Assembly (NCBI GenBank): GCA_044360285.1
Contig: JBIKKP010000062.1
Location: 1 to 5,298, forward strand
DNA from: UBA2645 sp044360285
GTDB taxonomy: Bacteria > Pseudomonadota > Alphaproteobacteria > Rickettsiales > UBA1997
Direction: 5' to 3'
DNA length: 5,298 bases
Below are positions 1 through 5,052 of the stretch, in pieces (within the stretch, counting starts at the first letter, position 1; each line of letters begins with the position of its first letter). The position numbers and the translations under genes were made by a program. The notes beneath the pieces were generated by a model. That model was not told the origin of the DNA, ran no database searches, and worked only from the letters and a program-made list of their open reading frames with translations.

Positions 1-31
1 AATTTTCTGCAAACGAGAGCAACTCACGATC

Positions 32-60
32 AAAAAAAACATAGAAAAAAATTTCTATGT
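32..60 (-). terminator. Minus-strand intrinsic terminator candidate
   Basis: A 9-bp perfect stem (39-47 with 52-60, four-base loop) is followed, reading the minus strand, by eight T residues (complement of 32-39). This is the shape of a Rho-independent terminator, although the stem is AT-rich and therefore weak. In the plus direction no T-run follows. No minus-strand gene lies to its right before 3205, so any transcript it ended would have to arise within the repeat region. Confidence 0.4.
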
Positions 61-128
61 CCAATCAAGCTCATGATATCAAGGGTTTTGAGAGATTCGG
101 GATTTAGACGTTGGGACAGTTGTGGTTA

Positions 129-284
129 CAAACCCCGCCCGAGCGCAGGCGATTTGGCTTCGAACAAAACCGATTTGTCGAAGTTTATTTTGTAAGTTTT
201 TAGTCATCCTGAGCCTGTCGAAGGGTGACTAATCGCGCGTTGTAGCCATGCTTCGACTGACCTCAGCATGACTACCAACCTTCC
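129..284. repeat. Element B, copy 1 (about 156 bp interspersed repeat)
   Basis: This segment recurs at 598-754 with roughly ten differences, mostly single substitutions and one-base indels. It contains three inverted-repeat units. The first is an imperfect stem around cttcga/tcgaag near 158-183. The second is agtcatcct/agggtgact, with one T-G wobble. The third is a gtagccatgct/agcatgactac stem with one mismatch, which is perfect in copy 2. The halves carrying 'gtcat.ctgag' and 'ctcagcatgac' are themselves roughly inverted relative to each other. It begins with the tail of element A ('caaaccccgcccgagcg'), so A and B form a composite unit. No protein-coding capacity is evident. Confidence 0.85.
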
Positions 285-286
285 CC

Positions 287-384
287 GCTCAGGCGGCATT
301 TGTAATGCCGCCTGGAAGTTCATGCAAATCGTGCTCTGAATTTTGCATGAACGTTTCGGGCGGGATTACAAATCCCGCCCGAGC
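287..384. repeat. Element A, copy 1 (three-hairpin palindromic repeat)
   Basis: Three perfect hairpins stand in a row. Stem 1 is aggcggcatt (291-300) with aatgccgcct (304-313). Stem 2 is gttcatgcaaa (318-328) with tttgcatgaac (342-352), enclosing a 13-base loop. Stem 3 is gggcgggatt (358-367) with aatcccgccc (371-380). The feet gctc (287-290) and gagc (381-384) can close the unit into a cloverleaf-like four-way junction. A diverged copy lies at 514-613. The shape resembles REP/BIME-type or Rickettsia-type palindromic elements, but no family can be assigned from sequence alone. Confidence 0.85.
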
Positions 385-510
385 ATAAGGCGGAGTTTTT
401 GGTAAGTTTTTTTGAAATTTAGCAAGTCTGAAAACAGGCTTCATTGCTGTCTTCGCAGGGGTTTTTTTAAATTTTCTACCCGGGTAGAAAATTCGTGTAT
501 TTAGTAATCC
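385..510. other. Spacer between the element A copies, no gene seen
   Basis: This unique stretch separates the two element A copies. It holds a weak hairpin at 421-448 (agcaa/ttgct outside, gtctg/caggc inside with one wobble), a run of seven T at 462-468, and the 24-bp palindrome at 470-493. The T-run follows only a poor 3-bp stem, so I do not call a plus-strand terminator. A minus-strand open frame crosses it, but that frame is built largely from the flanking repeats and is not supported as a gene. Confidence 0.5.
470..493. repeat. Perfect 24-bp palindrome
   Basis: Every one of 12 base pairs is complementary around a central cccggg (479-484), flanked by the arms attttcta and tagaaaat. There is no loop, so as DNA it is an ideal dyad for a dimeric binding protein. 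As RNA or ssDNA it would fold into a stem with a minimal loop. It lies in the unique spacer, not in either repeat family, and no promoter could be confidently placed beside it. Confidence 0.8.
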
Positions 511-513
511 TCC

Positions 514-613
514 GCTCAGATCAGCATTTGTAATGCCGACCTGGCGATCATGCAAATCGTGCTCTGAATTTTGCATGAACGTTTCGGATCAGGGTTGCAA
601 ACCCCGCCCGAGC
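514..613. repeat. Element A, copy 2 (diverged three-hairpin repeat)
   Basis: It has the same three-hairpin arrangement as 287-384, with the closing feet gctc (514-517) and gagc (610-613) retained. Stem 2 (catgcaaa with tttgcatg) and its loop are unchanged. Stem 1 (518-528 with 532-542) has two A-C positions on the plus strand that become G-U wobbles on the minus strand. Stem 3 (587-596 with 600-609) has two more of these and one true mismatch. It runs directly into element B copy 2, sharing the 'aaccccgcccgagcg' junction. Confidence 0.8.
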
Positions 614-754
614 GCAGTGATTTGGCTTCGAATAAAACCGATTTGTCGAAGTTTATTTTGTAACTTTTTTAGTCATCCTGAGCCTGTCGAAGGGTGACTA
701 ATCGCGTGCTGTAGTCATGCTTCGACTGACCTCAGCATGACTACACAACCTTCC
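598..754. repeat. Element B, copy 2 (about 157 bp interspersed repeat)
   Basis: This is the second copy of the repeat at 129-284. Its 3' hairpin, gtagtcatgct with agcatgactac, is a perfect 11-bp stem here. The copy ends only 11 bases before the first start codon of the following kinase gene. Any promoter and the 5' leader of that gene must therefore lie largely inside the repeat unless transcription comes from further upstream. Confidence 0.85.
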
Positions 755-765
755 TCCCAAAACCA

Positions 766-1647
766 ATGAAAATGCACAAAGACGAAGCAGCTAGCGACGC
801 TAATTTAGTGCGTGCGCTGCTGAGCGAATTTTTCCCGCAATTTTCTAAATTACCGATTTCAAAACTTAATTCGATTGGAACCGACAACACAATTTATCGG
901 CTGGGAAGTGAGCTGTGCGTTAGGTTGCCACGGATTGCTTCGGCAGAAGTTCAGTTGAAAAAAGAAATAAAATGGCTGCCGAAATTACAGAATTTGCCGC
1001 TGCAAATTCCCTCACCAACCCATGCTGCTGAAGCATGCGAGCTCTATCCATTTTCTTTTGCGATCTATTCTTGGATTGAGGGTGATGATGCTTTGAGCTT
1101 AGAGCCTCAAGACATGAAGCGTGCCGCCAAAGATTTAGCGCACTTCATTTCCGCTCTACAAAAAAACGATGTAAGCCTTGAAAGCGCGCCAATAGCCAAT
1201 CGCAGCGAGTCATTAAAAAATCGCGACACAAAAACTCGCGACGCAATTTCACAACTTGCAGATATTTTTGATGCAAAAAAAGCGCTAAAAATTTGGGAAG
1301 AAGCGCTGCAGGCTCCTGATTTCAGGGGCTCGCCAGTTTGGCTGCATGGAGATTTATTGCCGCAAAATTTATTAGTAAAAAATGGCGAACTTGGCGCCGT
1401 CATTGATTTTGGCATGTGCGGCATCGGCGATCCAGCCTGCGATTTACTTGCCGCTTGGGGCATTTTTTCAGCGCCAGAGCGGGAAGTTTTTTTACGTGAG
1501 TTAAATCCAGACGAACCAACATTTCTGCGCGCTCGCGGTTTGGCTTTGTCAGTGGCTTTCTTGATTTTTTCTTATTACCAAACCAGCAATAGAGCGCTTG
1601 CCAAGCTGGCGCAAAAAATGATCGCAGAGATTTTTGCTGAGTTTTAA
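766..1647 (+). CDS. Aminoglycoside phosphotransferase (APH) family kinase
   Basis: This is a probable cytoplasmic small-molecule kinase of the APH/choline-kinase fold, 293 residues. The N-lobe shows an ATP-binding segment with GTDNTIYRLG (38-47) followed by VRLP (52-55). The catalytic loop is HGDLLPQN (194-201), with D196 the likely catalytic aspartate and N201 a metal ligand. The Mg-binding IDFG (213-216) and the family's GDPACDL (221-227) follow. Length is normal and there is no signal peptide or membrane segment. Neither start has a Shine-Dalgarno sequence. The second ATG at 772 gives MHKDEA, which resembles the usual N-terminus of this subfamily as I recall it, so the true start may be 772. 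The substrate is unknown and the fold is not proof of antibiotic resistance. purB follows 71 bp downstream on the same strand, so co-transcription is possible. Confidence 0.88.
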   Translation: MKMHKDEAASDANLVRALLSEFFPQFSKLPISKLNSIGTDNTIYRLGSELCVRLPRIASAEVQLKKEIKWLPKLQNLPLQIPSPTHAAEACELYPFSFAIYSWIEGDDALSLEPQDMKRAAKDLAHFISALQKNDVSLESAPIANRSESLKNRDTKTRDAISQLADIFDAKKALKIWEEALQAPDFRGSPVWLHGDLLPQNLLVKNGELGAVIDFGMCGIGDPACDLLAAWGIFSAPEREVFLRELNPDEPTFLRARGLALSVAFLIFSYYQTSNRALAKLAQKMIAEIFAEF

Positions 1648-1666
1648 AGTGATGACATGAATTTTC

Positions 1667-1689
1667 GGACGGCACTGTAAATGCCGCCC
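1667..1689. repeat. Solitary hairpin of the element A type
   Basis: A 10-pair stem (1667-1676 with 1680-1689, three-base loop) contains ggcac and atgccgccc and resembles stem 1 of element A. Its two non-complementary positions, C-A and A-C on the plus strand, are both G-U wobbles on the minus strand. It lies in the 71-bp gap between the kinase gene and purB. It lacks a following T-run, so it is not a clear terminator. It may be a fragment or a single-hairpin version of the repeat. Confidence 0.55.
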
Positions 1690-1718
1690 AGCTCTACTAC
1701 GAATCAACAACTAAAAAA

Positions 1719-3035
1719 ATGATCCCTCGCTACTCTCGTGCTGAAATGACCAAGATCTGGTCGCAGGAAAATAAATACCAAATTTGGTTCGATATTGAAG
1801 TTCATGCGCTGGAGGCGCTAGAGCAGCTTGGCATTGCGCCAAATGGAACTGCAGCGCGCATTCGTGAAAATTTTGCAAAAGCGGGTGGAAAATTTGACTG
1901 CGCGCGCATCGATGAAATTGAAAATACCACCAAACATGACGTCATCGCTTTCCTCACGCACCTTGCCGAATTAACCGGCGAGAATTCGCGATTTGTGCAT
2001 TACGGCATGACCAGTTCAGACGTGCTCGACACTTGTTTGTCGGTGCAGTTGGCGCAGGCAGCGGATTTGTTGATTGCTGATTTGCAGCGCGTTTTAGCAG
2101 CGCTCAAAAAACGTGCACTTGAACATAAACACACAGTTTGTGTTGGCCGTTCGCACGGCATCCACGCCGAGCCGGTGACATTTGGTTTGAAGATGGCGCG
2201 TTTTTATGCGGAGTTTGAACGAAACCTCAAGCGTCTCAAAATTGCCAAAGAGGAAATTGCAGTTTGCGCTATATCTGGCGCGGTTGGAACTTTTGCTAAC
2301 GTTGATCCATTCGTGCAAAAATATGTCGCGCAGAAACTTGGACTTGCTGAGGAAGCCGTTTCCAGCCAAGTAATTCCACGCGATCGCCACGCAGCATTTT
2401 TTGCAGCACTTGGTGTGATTGCGGGCTCAATTGAAAATATCGCCGTTGAAATTCGTCATTTGCAGCGCACGGAAGTTTTGGAAGCGGAAGAGTTTTTTGC
2501 TAAGGGCCAGAAGGGTTCATCAGCTATGCCGCATAAAAGAAATCCGGTGTTAAGTGAAAATTTAACCGGTCTGGCGCGAATTGTTAGAAGTGCTGTTGTC
2601 CCAGCAATGGAGAACATCGCGCTGTGGCACGAACGCGATATTTCGCATTCATCGGTTGAACGCATGATTGGACCTGATGCCTGCATCACGCTAGATTTTG
2701 CGCTGGTTCGTCTGGCTTCGCTAATCGAAAATCTCAGCGTTTATCCGCAAAATATGCAAAAAAATCTTGATCGTTTGGGCGGGCTTGTCTTCTCGCAGCG
2801 TGTGCTTTTGACGCTGATTGACGAAGCAGGAATTTCGCGTGAAGATGCTTACAAAATTGTGCAAAACAACGCGATGAAAATTTGGGCGGGCGAGTCTAGC
2901 AGCTTTTTGGATCTGCTTAAAAAAGACGCGCAAGTTATTGAAAAGATGGGCACAGAAAAACTCGACGCGCTCTTTGATTTCGGCTATCACACCAAGCATA
3001 TTGAGCATATTTTTAAGCAAGTTTTTGGCGAGTAG
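1719..3035 (+). CDS. purB: Adenylosuccinate lyase
   Basis: This cytosolic enzyme of purine synthesis splits SAICAR into AICAR plus fumarate and adenylosuccinate into AMP plus fumarate. It is 438 residues, a normal length for the bacterial type. It belongs to the fumarase/aspartase superfamily and is expected to form a homotetramer with active sites built from three subunits. Visible motifs are TKHD (71-74), GMTSSDVLDT (96-105), SHGIHAEP (145-152, with H146 the expected general acid) and the mobile signature loop GSSAMPHKRNP (266-276), whose serines supply the expected catalytic base. The start is MIPRYSR, the usual N-terminus of the family, and is preceded only by an A-rich stretch without a Shine-Dalgarno sequence. 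The gene is intact. A nested palindrome lies downstream, before the convergent oxidoreductase gene. Confidence 0.97.
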   Translation: MIPRYSRAEMTKIWSQENKYQIWFDIEVHALEALEQLGIAPNGTAARIRENFAKAGGKFDCARIDEIENTTKHDVIAFLTHLAELTGENSRFVHYGMTSSDVLDTCLSVQLAQAADLLIADLQRVLAALKKRALEHKHTVCVGRSHGIHAEPVTFGLKMARFYAEFERNLKRLKIAKEEIAVCAISGAVGTFANVDPFVQKYVAQKLGLAEEAVSSQVIPRDRHAAFFAALGVIAGSIENIAVEIRHLQRTEVLEAEEFFAKGQKGSSAMPHKRNPVLSENLTGLARIVRSAVVPAMENIALWHERDISHSSVERMIGPDACITLDFALVRLASLIENLSVYPQNMQKNLDRLGGLVFSQRVLLTLIDEAGISREDAYKIVQNNAMKIWAGESSSFLDLLKKDAQVIEKMGTEKLDALFDFGYHTKHIEHIFKQVFGE

Positions 3036-3071
3036 ATCGCAAATTATTTGCTATCCTTAAGACTCTTCAGT

Positions 3072-3195
3072 CGTCATCCTTGGCCTCGCATCCCGTCATC
3101 CTTGAATTGCGCAGCAATTCGAGGATCTCTTTTTGTTCATCGGCTAAACACACGAGATCCTCGGCCCTTCAGGCCAAGGATGACGGGATGTGAGG
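3072..3195. repeat. Nested palindromic repeat between convergent genes
   Basis: Several inverted repeats overlap. Bases 3072-3086 pair perfectly with 3171-3185 (15 bp). Bases 3084-3103 pair with 3176-3195 (20 positions, one G-T wobble). Inside lie cgaggatctc (3120-3129) with gagatcctcg (3154-3163), and the small hairpin gaattgc/gcaattc (3104-3120). The two long pairings compete for the same bases, so two alternative folds exist. The unit is of the 'gtcatcc...ggatgac' kind common in intergenic DNA of many Proteobacteria. It occupies nearly all of the 169-bp gap between purB and the minus-strand oxidoreductase. It may block read-through in both directions, though no T-run follows either end. 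Confidence 0.85.
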
Positions 3196-3204
3196 TTGTT
3201 TAAT

Positions 3205-3819
3205 TTAATACCACTTTGCCACAACTTGCTTAATTCTTTCTTGCAGTTTTCCTAAATTTTCTGCAGCAGCTTTCTCATCGCGAAGCGAGGCTCCAAGCAC
3301 TTCCGACTCATCAAATCCCATGAAAGAAAAGTTGGCTTTGCACATCAGTGCAATTGAATTCCAGTTTGGATAATCGAAATTGAATTTGTCTTCGGAGTAC
3401 GCCCCGCCTGACGTGAAGAGCACTAGCGCTTTTTTTCCTGCCATCATTTTTTGGCCGTAATCAAAAGTTTCTCCCTTAAAAATTACCGCATCCATCCAAG
3501 ATTTAATTGCGGCTGGAGTGCCGAAATTGTGCATTGGGAAGGCCATGACCAAAACATCTGCAGACTTTAGTTGCGCAACTAGTTGGTCATTTCTTTCCAG
3601 TAATTTTGCTTCAGAGGCTTCAAGTTTTGCTCCGCCGTAATTACGTTTGTAATAGGCTTGAATGCTGCTTTCGTCAAAAACTGGAATTTTTTCTTTGAGC
3701 AAATCGATGGTTTCGATTTGTGAATTTTTGCTTGAAATTTCTTGTAAGAACAAATCAAGAACCTTCTTAGTGTTAGAATTGGCGCCGCTTGGCAGATATT
3801 TTACGATTAAAGTTTTCAT
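3205..3819 (-). CDS. azoR: FMN-dependent NAD(P)H:quinone/azo oxidoreductase (AzoR-like)
   Basis: This is a soluble flavodoxin-fold enzyme (Flavodoxin_2 family) expected to bind FMN and pass two electrons from NAD(P)H to quinones or azo compounds, giving protection against electrophile and thiol stress. It is 204 residues, close to the roughly 200 of E. coli AzoR. The N-terminal beta strand MKTLIVKYLP leads into a serine/asparagine phosphate-binding loop, SGANSNT (11-17). The FMN-contacting motif PMHNF (95-99) corresponds to PMYNF in E. coli, and TSGG (136-139) corresponds to its SRGG. The C-terminal third is less like E. coli AzoR, so substrate preference is uncertain. There is no Shine-Dalgarno sequence before the ATG. 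It is divergent from the pirin gene across 68 bp, which suggests shared control, and convergent with purB. Confidence 0.85.
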   Translation of the reverse strand: MKTLIVKYLPSGANSNTKKVLDLFLQEISSKNSQIETIDLLKEKIPVFDESSIQAYYKRNYGGAKLEASEAKLLERNDQLVAQLKSADVLVMAFPMHNFGTPAAIKSWMDAVIFKGETFDYGQKMMAGKKALVLFTSGGAYSEDKFNFDYPNWNSIALMCKANFSFMGFDESEVLGASLRDEKAAAENLGKLQERIKQVVAKWY

Positions 3820-3876
3820 GTTTTATTTGTTGTAAGTTGAGTGGTGGTGCGATGTAGTTTTGAAATCATTTTTTAA

Positions 3877-3883
3877 AAGGAGA
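3877..3883 (+). promoter_or_regulatory. Strong ribosome binding site of the pirin gene
   Basis: The sequence aaggaga lies four bases before the ATG at 3888 and is the only good Shine-Dalgarno sequence seen before a protein gene in this window. It fixes the start of the pirin gene. No convincing -35/-10 pair was found in either direction in the 68-bp divergent spacer. Confidence 0.8.
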
Positions 3884-3887
3884 GACA

Positions 3888-4583
3888 ATGCCTAAACTCA
3901 GAAAATCAACCGAACGCGGCTTTGCAAATCATGGCTGGCTGAAATCTTTTCACACATTTTCTTTTGCGAATTATTTCGATTCCAAGCACATGAATTTTGG
4001 AAATTTGCGGGTGATTAATGAAGATTTTATTGCTGCTAAAGCCGGATTTGGCAAGCATCCGCACGCTGATATGGAAATTATCACTTACGTAATTTCTGGC
4101 GCACTTTCGCACGAAGATTCAATGGGAAATTCCTCAACAATTTTTGCTGGCGAGGTGCAGGTGATGAGCGCTGGAACGGGAGTTTTTCACTCAGAATTTA
4201 ATCACGAAAAAGATATCGAAACGCATCTTTTGCAAATTTGGATTTTGCCAAAAGAAAAACAAATTGTGCCGCGCTATGGTCAAAAATCTTTTGTTGGTGA
4301 GGCGGAAGAAAATGCGTTGAAGCTTGTGGTTTCAGGTTCGGGACGCGACGGCTCTTTAGCAATAAATCAAGATGCAGAAATTTATTTAGGAAAATTTTCG
4401 GTCGAAAAATCGCTGAATTTTTCGGTAAAAAAAGATCGAAAAGTTTGGCTGCAAATTATTTCAGGAAAAGTTTCAGTGGCAGAATTCACCCTAGAAAAAG
4501 GTGACGCGCTGGCAATTGAAGATGAAAAAGAAATCCAAATTTCCGTTGAGAAAAATTGCGAATTTTTGCTTTTTGATCTCTAG
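3888..4583 (+). CDS. Pirin-family bicupin protein (YhhW-like)
   Basis: This is a cytosolic metal-binding double-cupin protein of 231 residues, the normal length for YhhW-type pirins, some of which show quercetin 2,3-dioxygenase activity. The N-terminal cupin carries the family signature from ERG (9-11) through HGWLKSFHTFSFANY (15-29). The four expected metal ligands are present: H57 and H59 in HPHADME, and H101 and E103 in HSEFN. A second, shorter C-terminal cupin (about 145-231) lacks metal ligands, as usual. Natural substrate and role are unsettled for the family. Divergence from an AzoR-like quinone reductase fits a quinone or electrophile response, which is inference. The start is fixed by a strong ribosome binding site. 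No good plus-strand terminator follows. Confidence 0.93.
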   Translation: MPKLRKSTERGFANHGWLKSFHTFSFANYFDSKHMNFGNLRVINEDFIAAKAGFGKHPHADMEIITYVISGALSHEDSMGNSSTIFAGEVQVMSAGTGVFHSEFNHEKDIETHLLQIWILPKEKQIVPRYGQKSFVGEAEENALKLVVSGSGRDGSLAINQDAEIYLGKFSVEKSLNFSVKKDRKVWLQIISGKVSVAEFTLEKGDALAIEDEKEIQISVEKNCEFLLFDL

Positions 4584-4612
4584 CAAAACGCTACGTTCTC
4601 TAAGAAAAATTA

Positions 4613-4638
4613 CAAAAATTGTCGAACCTAAGGTTCGA
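4613..4638 (-). terminator. Minus-strand terminator candidate downstream of tRNA-Gln
   Basis: Tcgaacct (4622-4629) and aggttcga (4631-4638) form an inverted repeat around one base, folding as a 6-bp stem with a 5-base loop. Reading the minus strand, the hairpin is followed by CAATTTTTG. It lies about 60 bases beyond the CCA end of tRNA-Gln, where a terminator for that transcript is expected. The arms also resemble a tRNA T-arm (ggttcgaatc), so it may be partly tRNA-derived. Confidence 0.45.
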
Positions 4639-4700
4639 ATCTGCCCAATTTCAGGAGCTGTTTTTGTTTTGAAAGTTTTGGGCTCGAAATGAGCTGGGAG

Positions 4701-4774
4701 TGGTTGGGGCGGCAGGATTCGAACCTACGATGGCGGTACCAAAAACCGCTGCCTTACCGCTTGGCTACGCCCCA
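4701..4774 (-). tRNA. tRNA-Gln (anticodon TTG), CCA encoded
   Basis: It reads on the minus strand from 4774 to 4701 and folds as a complete cloverleaf. The acceptor stem is TGGGGCG with CGCCCCA, including the U1-A72 pair characteristic of glutamine tRNAs. The D-arm is GCCAAGCGGTAAGGC. The anticodon stem GCGGT/ACCGC encloses the loop TTTTGGT, giving anticodon TTG. The T-arm GTAGG/CCTGC encloses TTCGAAT. Discriminator A73 is followed by an encoded CCA at 4703-4701. It reads CAA and, by wobble, CAG codons. A second, interrupted copy lies immediately upstream in its direction of transcription, so both may share one promoter. Confidence 0.96.
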
Positions 4775-4809
4775 AAATTAAAAACTTCTAACCTGCTAAC
4801 TGCAAAAAC

Positions 4810-4941
4810 TAACGCGGCAGGATTACGCGCTAGCTTTATTTTTTTAAAGGGGCGCGTTGCAATCGCAAGCTGTCGCTTGCAATTGTCGAACCTACGATGG
4901 CGGTACCAAAAACCGCTGCCTTACCGCTTGGCTACGCCCCA
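4810..4941 (-). pseudogene. Second tRNA-Gln copy, interrupted in the T-loop
   Basis: Bases 4886-4941 are identical over 56 positions to 4719-4774 of the intact tRNA: 5' acceptor strand, D-arm, anticodon arm and first half of the T-arm. The match stops after T-loop A58. After a 61-bp insert the sequence resumes with an 11-base match (4814-4824 to 4709-4719) covering A59, the 3' T-stem and the start of the acceptor strand. The acceptor 3' strand then reads CGCGTTA instead of CGCCCCA, which still pairs with TGGGGCG at six of seven positions if G-U is allowed (one G-G mismatch). No CCA follows. Most likely it is a decayed duplicate. A spliced or processed product is possible but unsupported. Confidence 0.75.
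4825..4885 (-). mobile_element. 61-bp double-hairpin insert in the duplicated tRNA
   Basis: The insert consists of two hairpins joined by two bases. Hairpin 1 pairs 4860-4870 with 4875-4885: 11 pairs, four-base loop, and one C-A on the plus strand that is a G-U wobble on the minus strand. Hairpin 2 pairs acgcgc (4825-4830) with gcgcgt (4852-4857), with a coaxial inner stem cttta/taaag (4834-4838 with 4845-4849). The outer feet of the hairpins coincide with the two ends of the tRNA break, leaving at most a one-base target duplication. No protein is encoded. It resembles a small palindromic element, or alternatively a structured RNA insert. Confidence 0.5.
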
Positions 4942-4950
4942 ATATAAGAG

Positions 4951-4956
4951 TTTATA
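4951..4956 (-). promoter_or_regulatory. Possible -10 box for the tRNA-Gln unit
   Basis: On the minus strand TATAAA stands 9 bases before the 5' end of the interrupted tRNA copy, which would place transcription start a few bases ahead of it. There is no good -35 at 16-18 bases. The intact copy has only a poor promoter of its own in the 35-bp gap between the copies, so the unit may be read as one transcript. Confidence 0.3.
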
Positions 4957-5000
4957 TGTGGGTTTCTTCGTTTTTTTTGCGAGGTCTTCAAAGCCAATAT

Positions 5001-5052
5001 GCATCTGCCCCAGCGCCTAAAAAAAGAGCGCGGCTTTTTATTTGGCAGATGC
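5001..5052. repeat. Inverted repeat with 9-bp perfect arms
   Basis: Gcatctgcc (5001-5009) and ggcagatgc (5044-5052) flank a 34-base interior. That interior holds a weak A-tract/T-tract hairpin, aaaaag (5021-5026) with cttttt (5034-5039), around a GC-rich loop. It could act as a weak terminator in either direction, separating the leftward tRNA unit from the rightward pnt gene. It abuts the next inverted repeat, sharing two bases. Confidence 0.6.

Noticed and set aside
455..470. Plus-strand intrinsic terminator before the T-run
   Set aside because: The stem before the seven T is only about three base pairs (ctg/cag) and would not be stable.
289..576. A 95-codon minus-strand open frame across both element A copies
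   Set aside because: Its two ends are translations of the same DNA repeat (MQNSEHDLH occurs twice), the middle is low-complexity and lysine-rich, and no ribosome binding site or family likeness is seen. The repeat is explained better by its hairpins.
129..754. CRISPR-like array from repeated units
   Set aside because: There are only two copies of each unit, each is about 100-157 bp with internal hairpins, and there are no regular short spacers.
1107..1675. Minus-strand open frames inside the kinase gene
   Set aside because: They are shadows of the well-supported APH-family gene on the plus strand and show no recognisable motif.
2094..3020. Minus-strand open frames inside purB
   Set aside because: They are antisense to a fully conserved adenylosuccinate lyase and have no independent support.
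4825..4885. Group I or group II intron in the tRNA
   Set aside because: At 61 bp it is far too short for a self-splicing intron core, and bacterial tRNA introns usually lie in the anticodon loop rather than the T-loop.
4701..4941. Prophage or island attachment site made by integration at the tRNA
   Set aside because: The two tRNA copies are only about 35 bp apart and in direct orientation, and the duplicated part is the 5' portion rather than the 3' end that integrases usually duplicate. There is no integrase and no room for an island.
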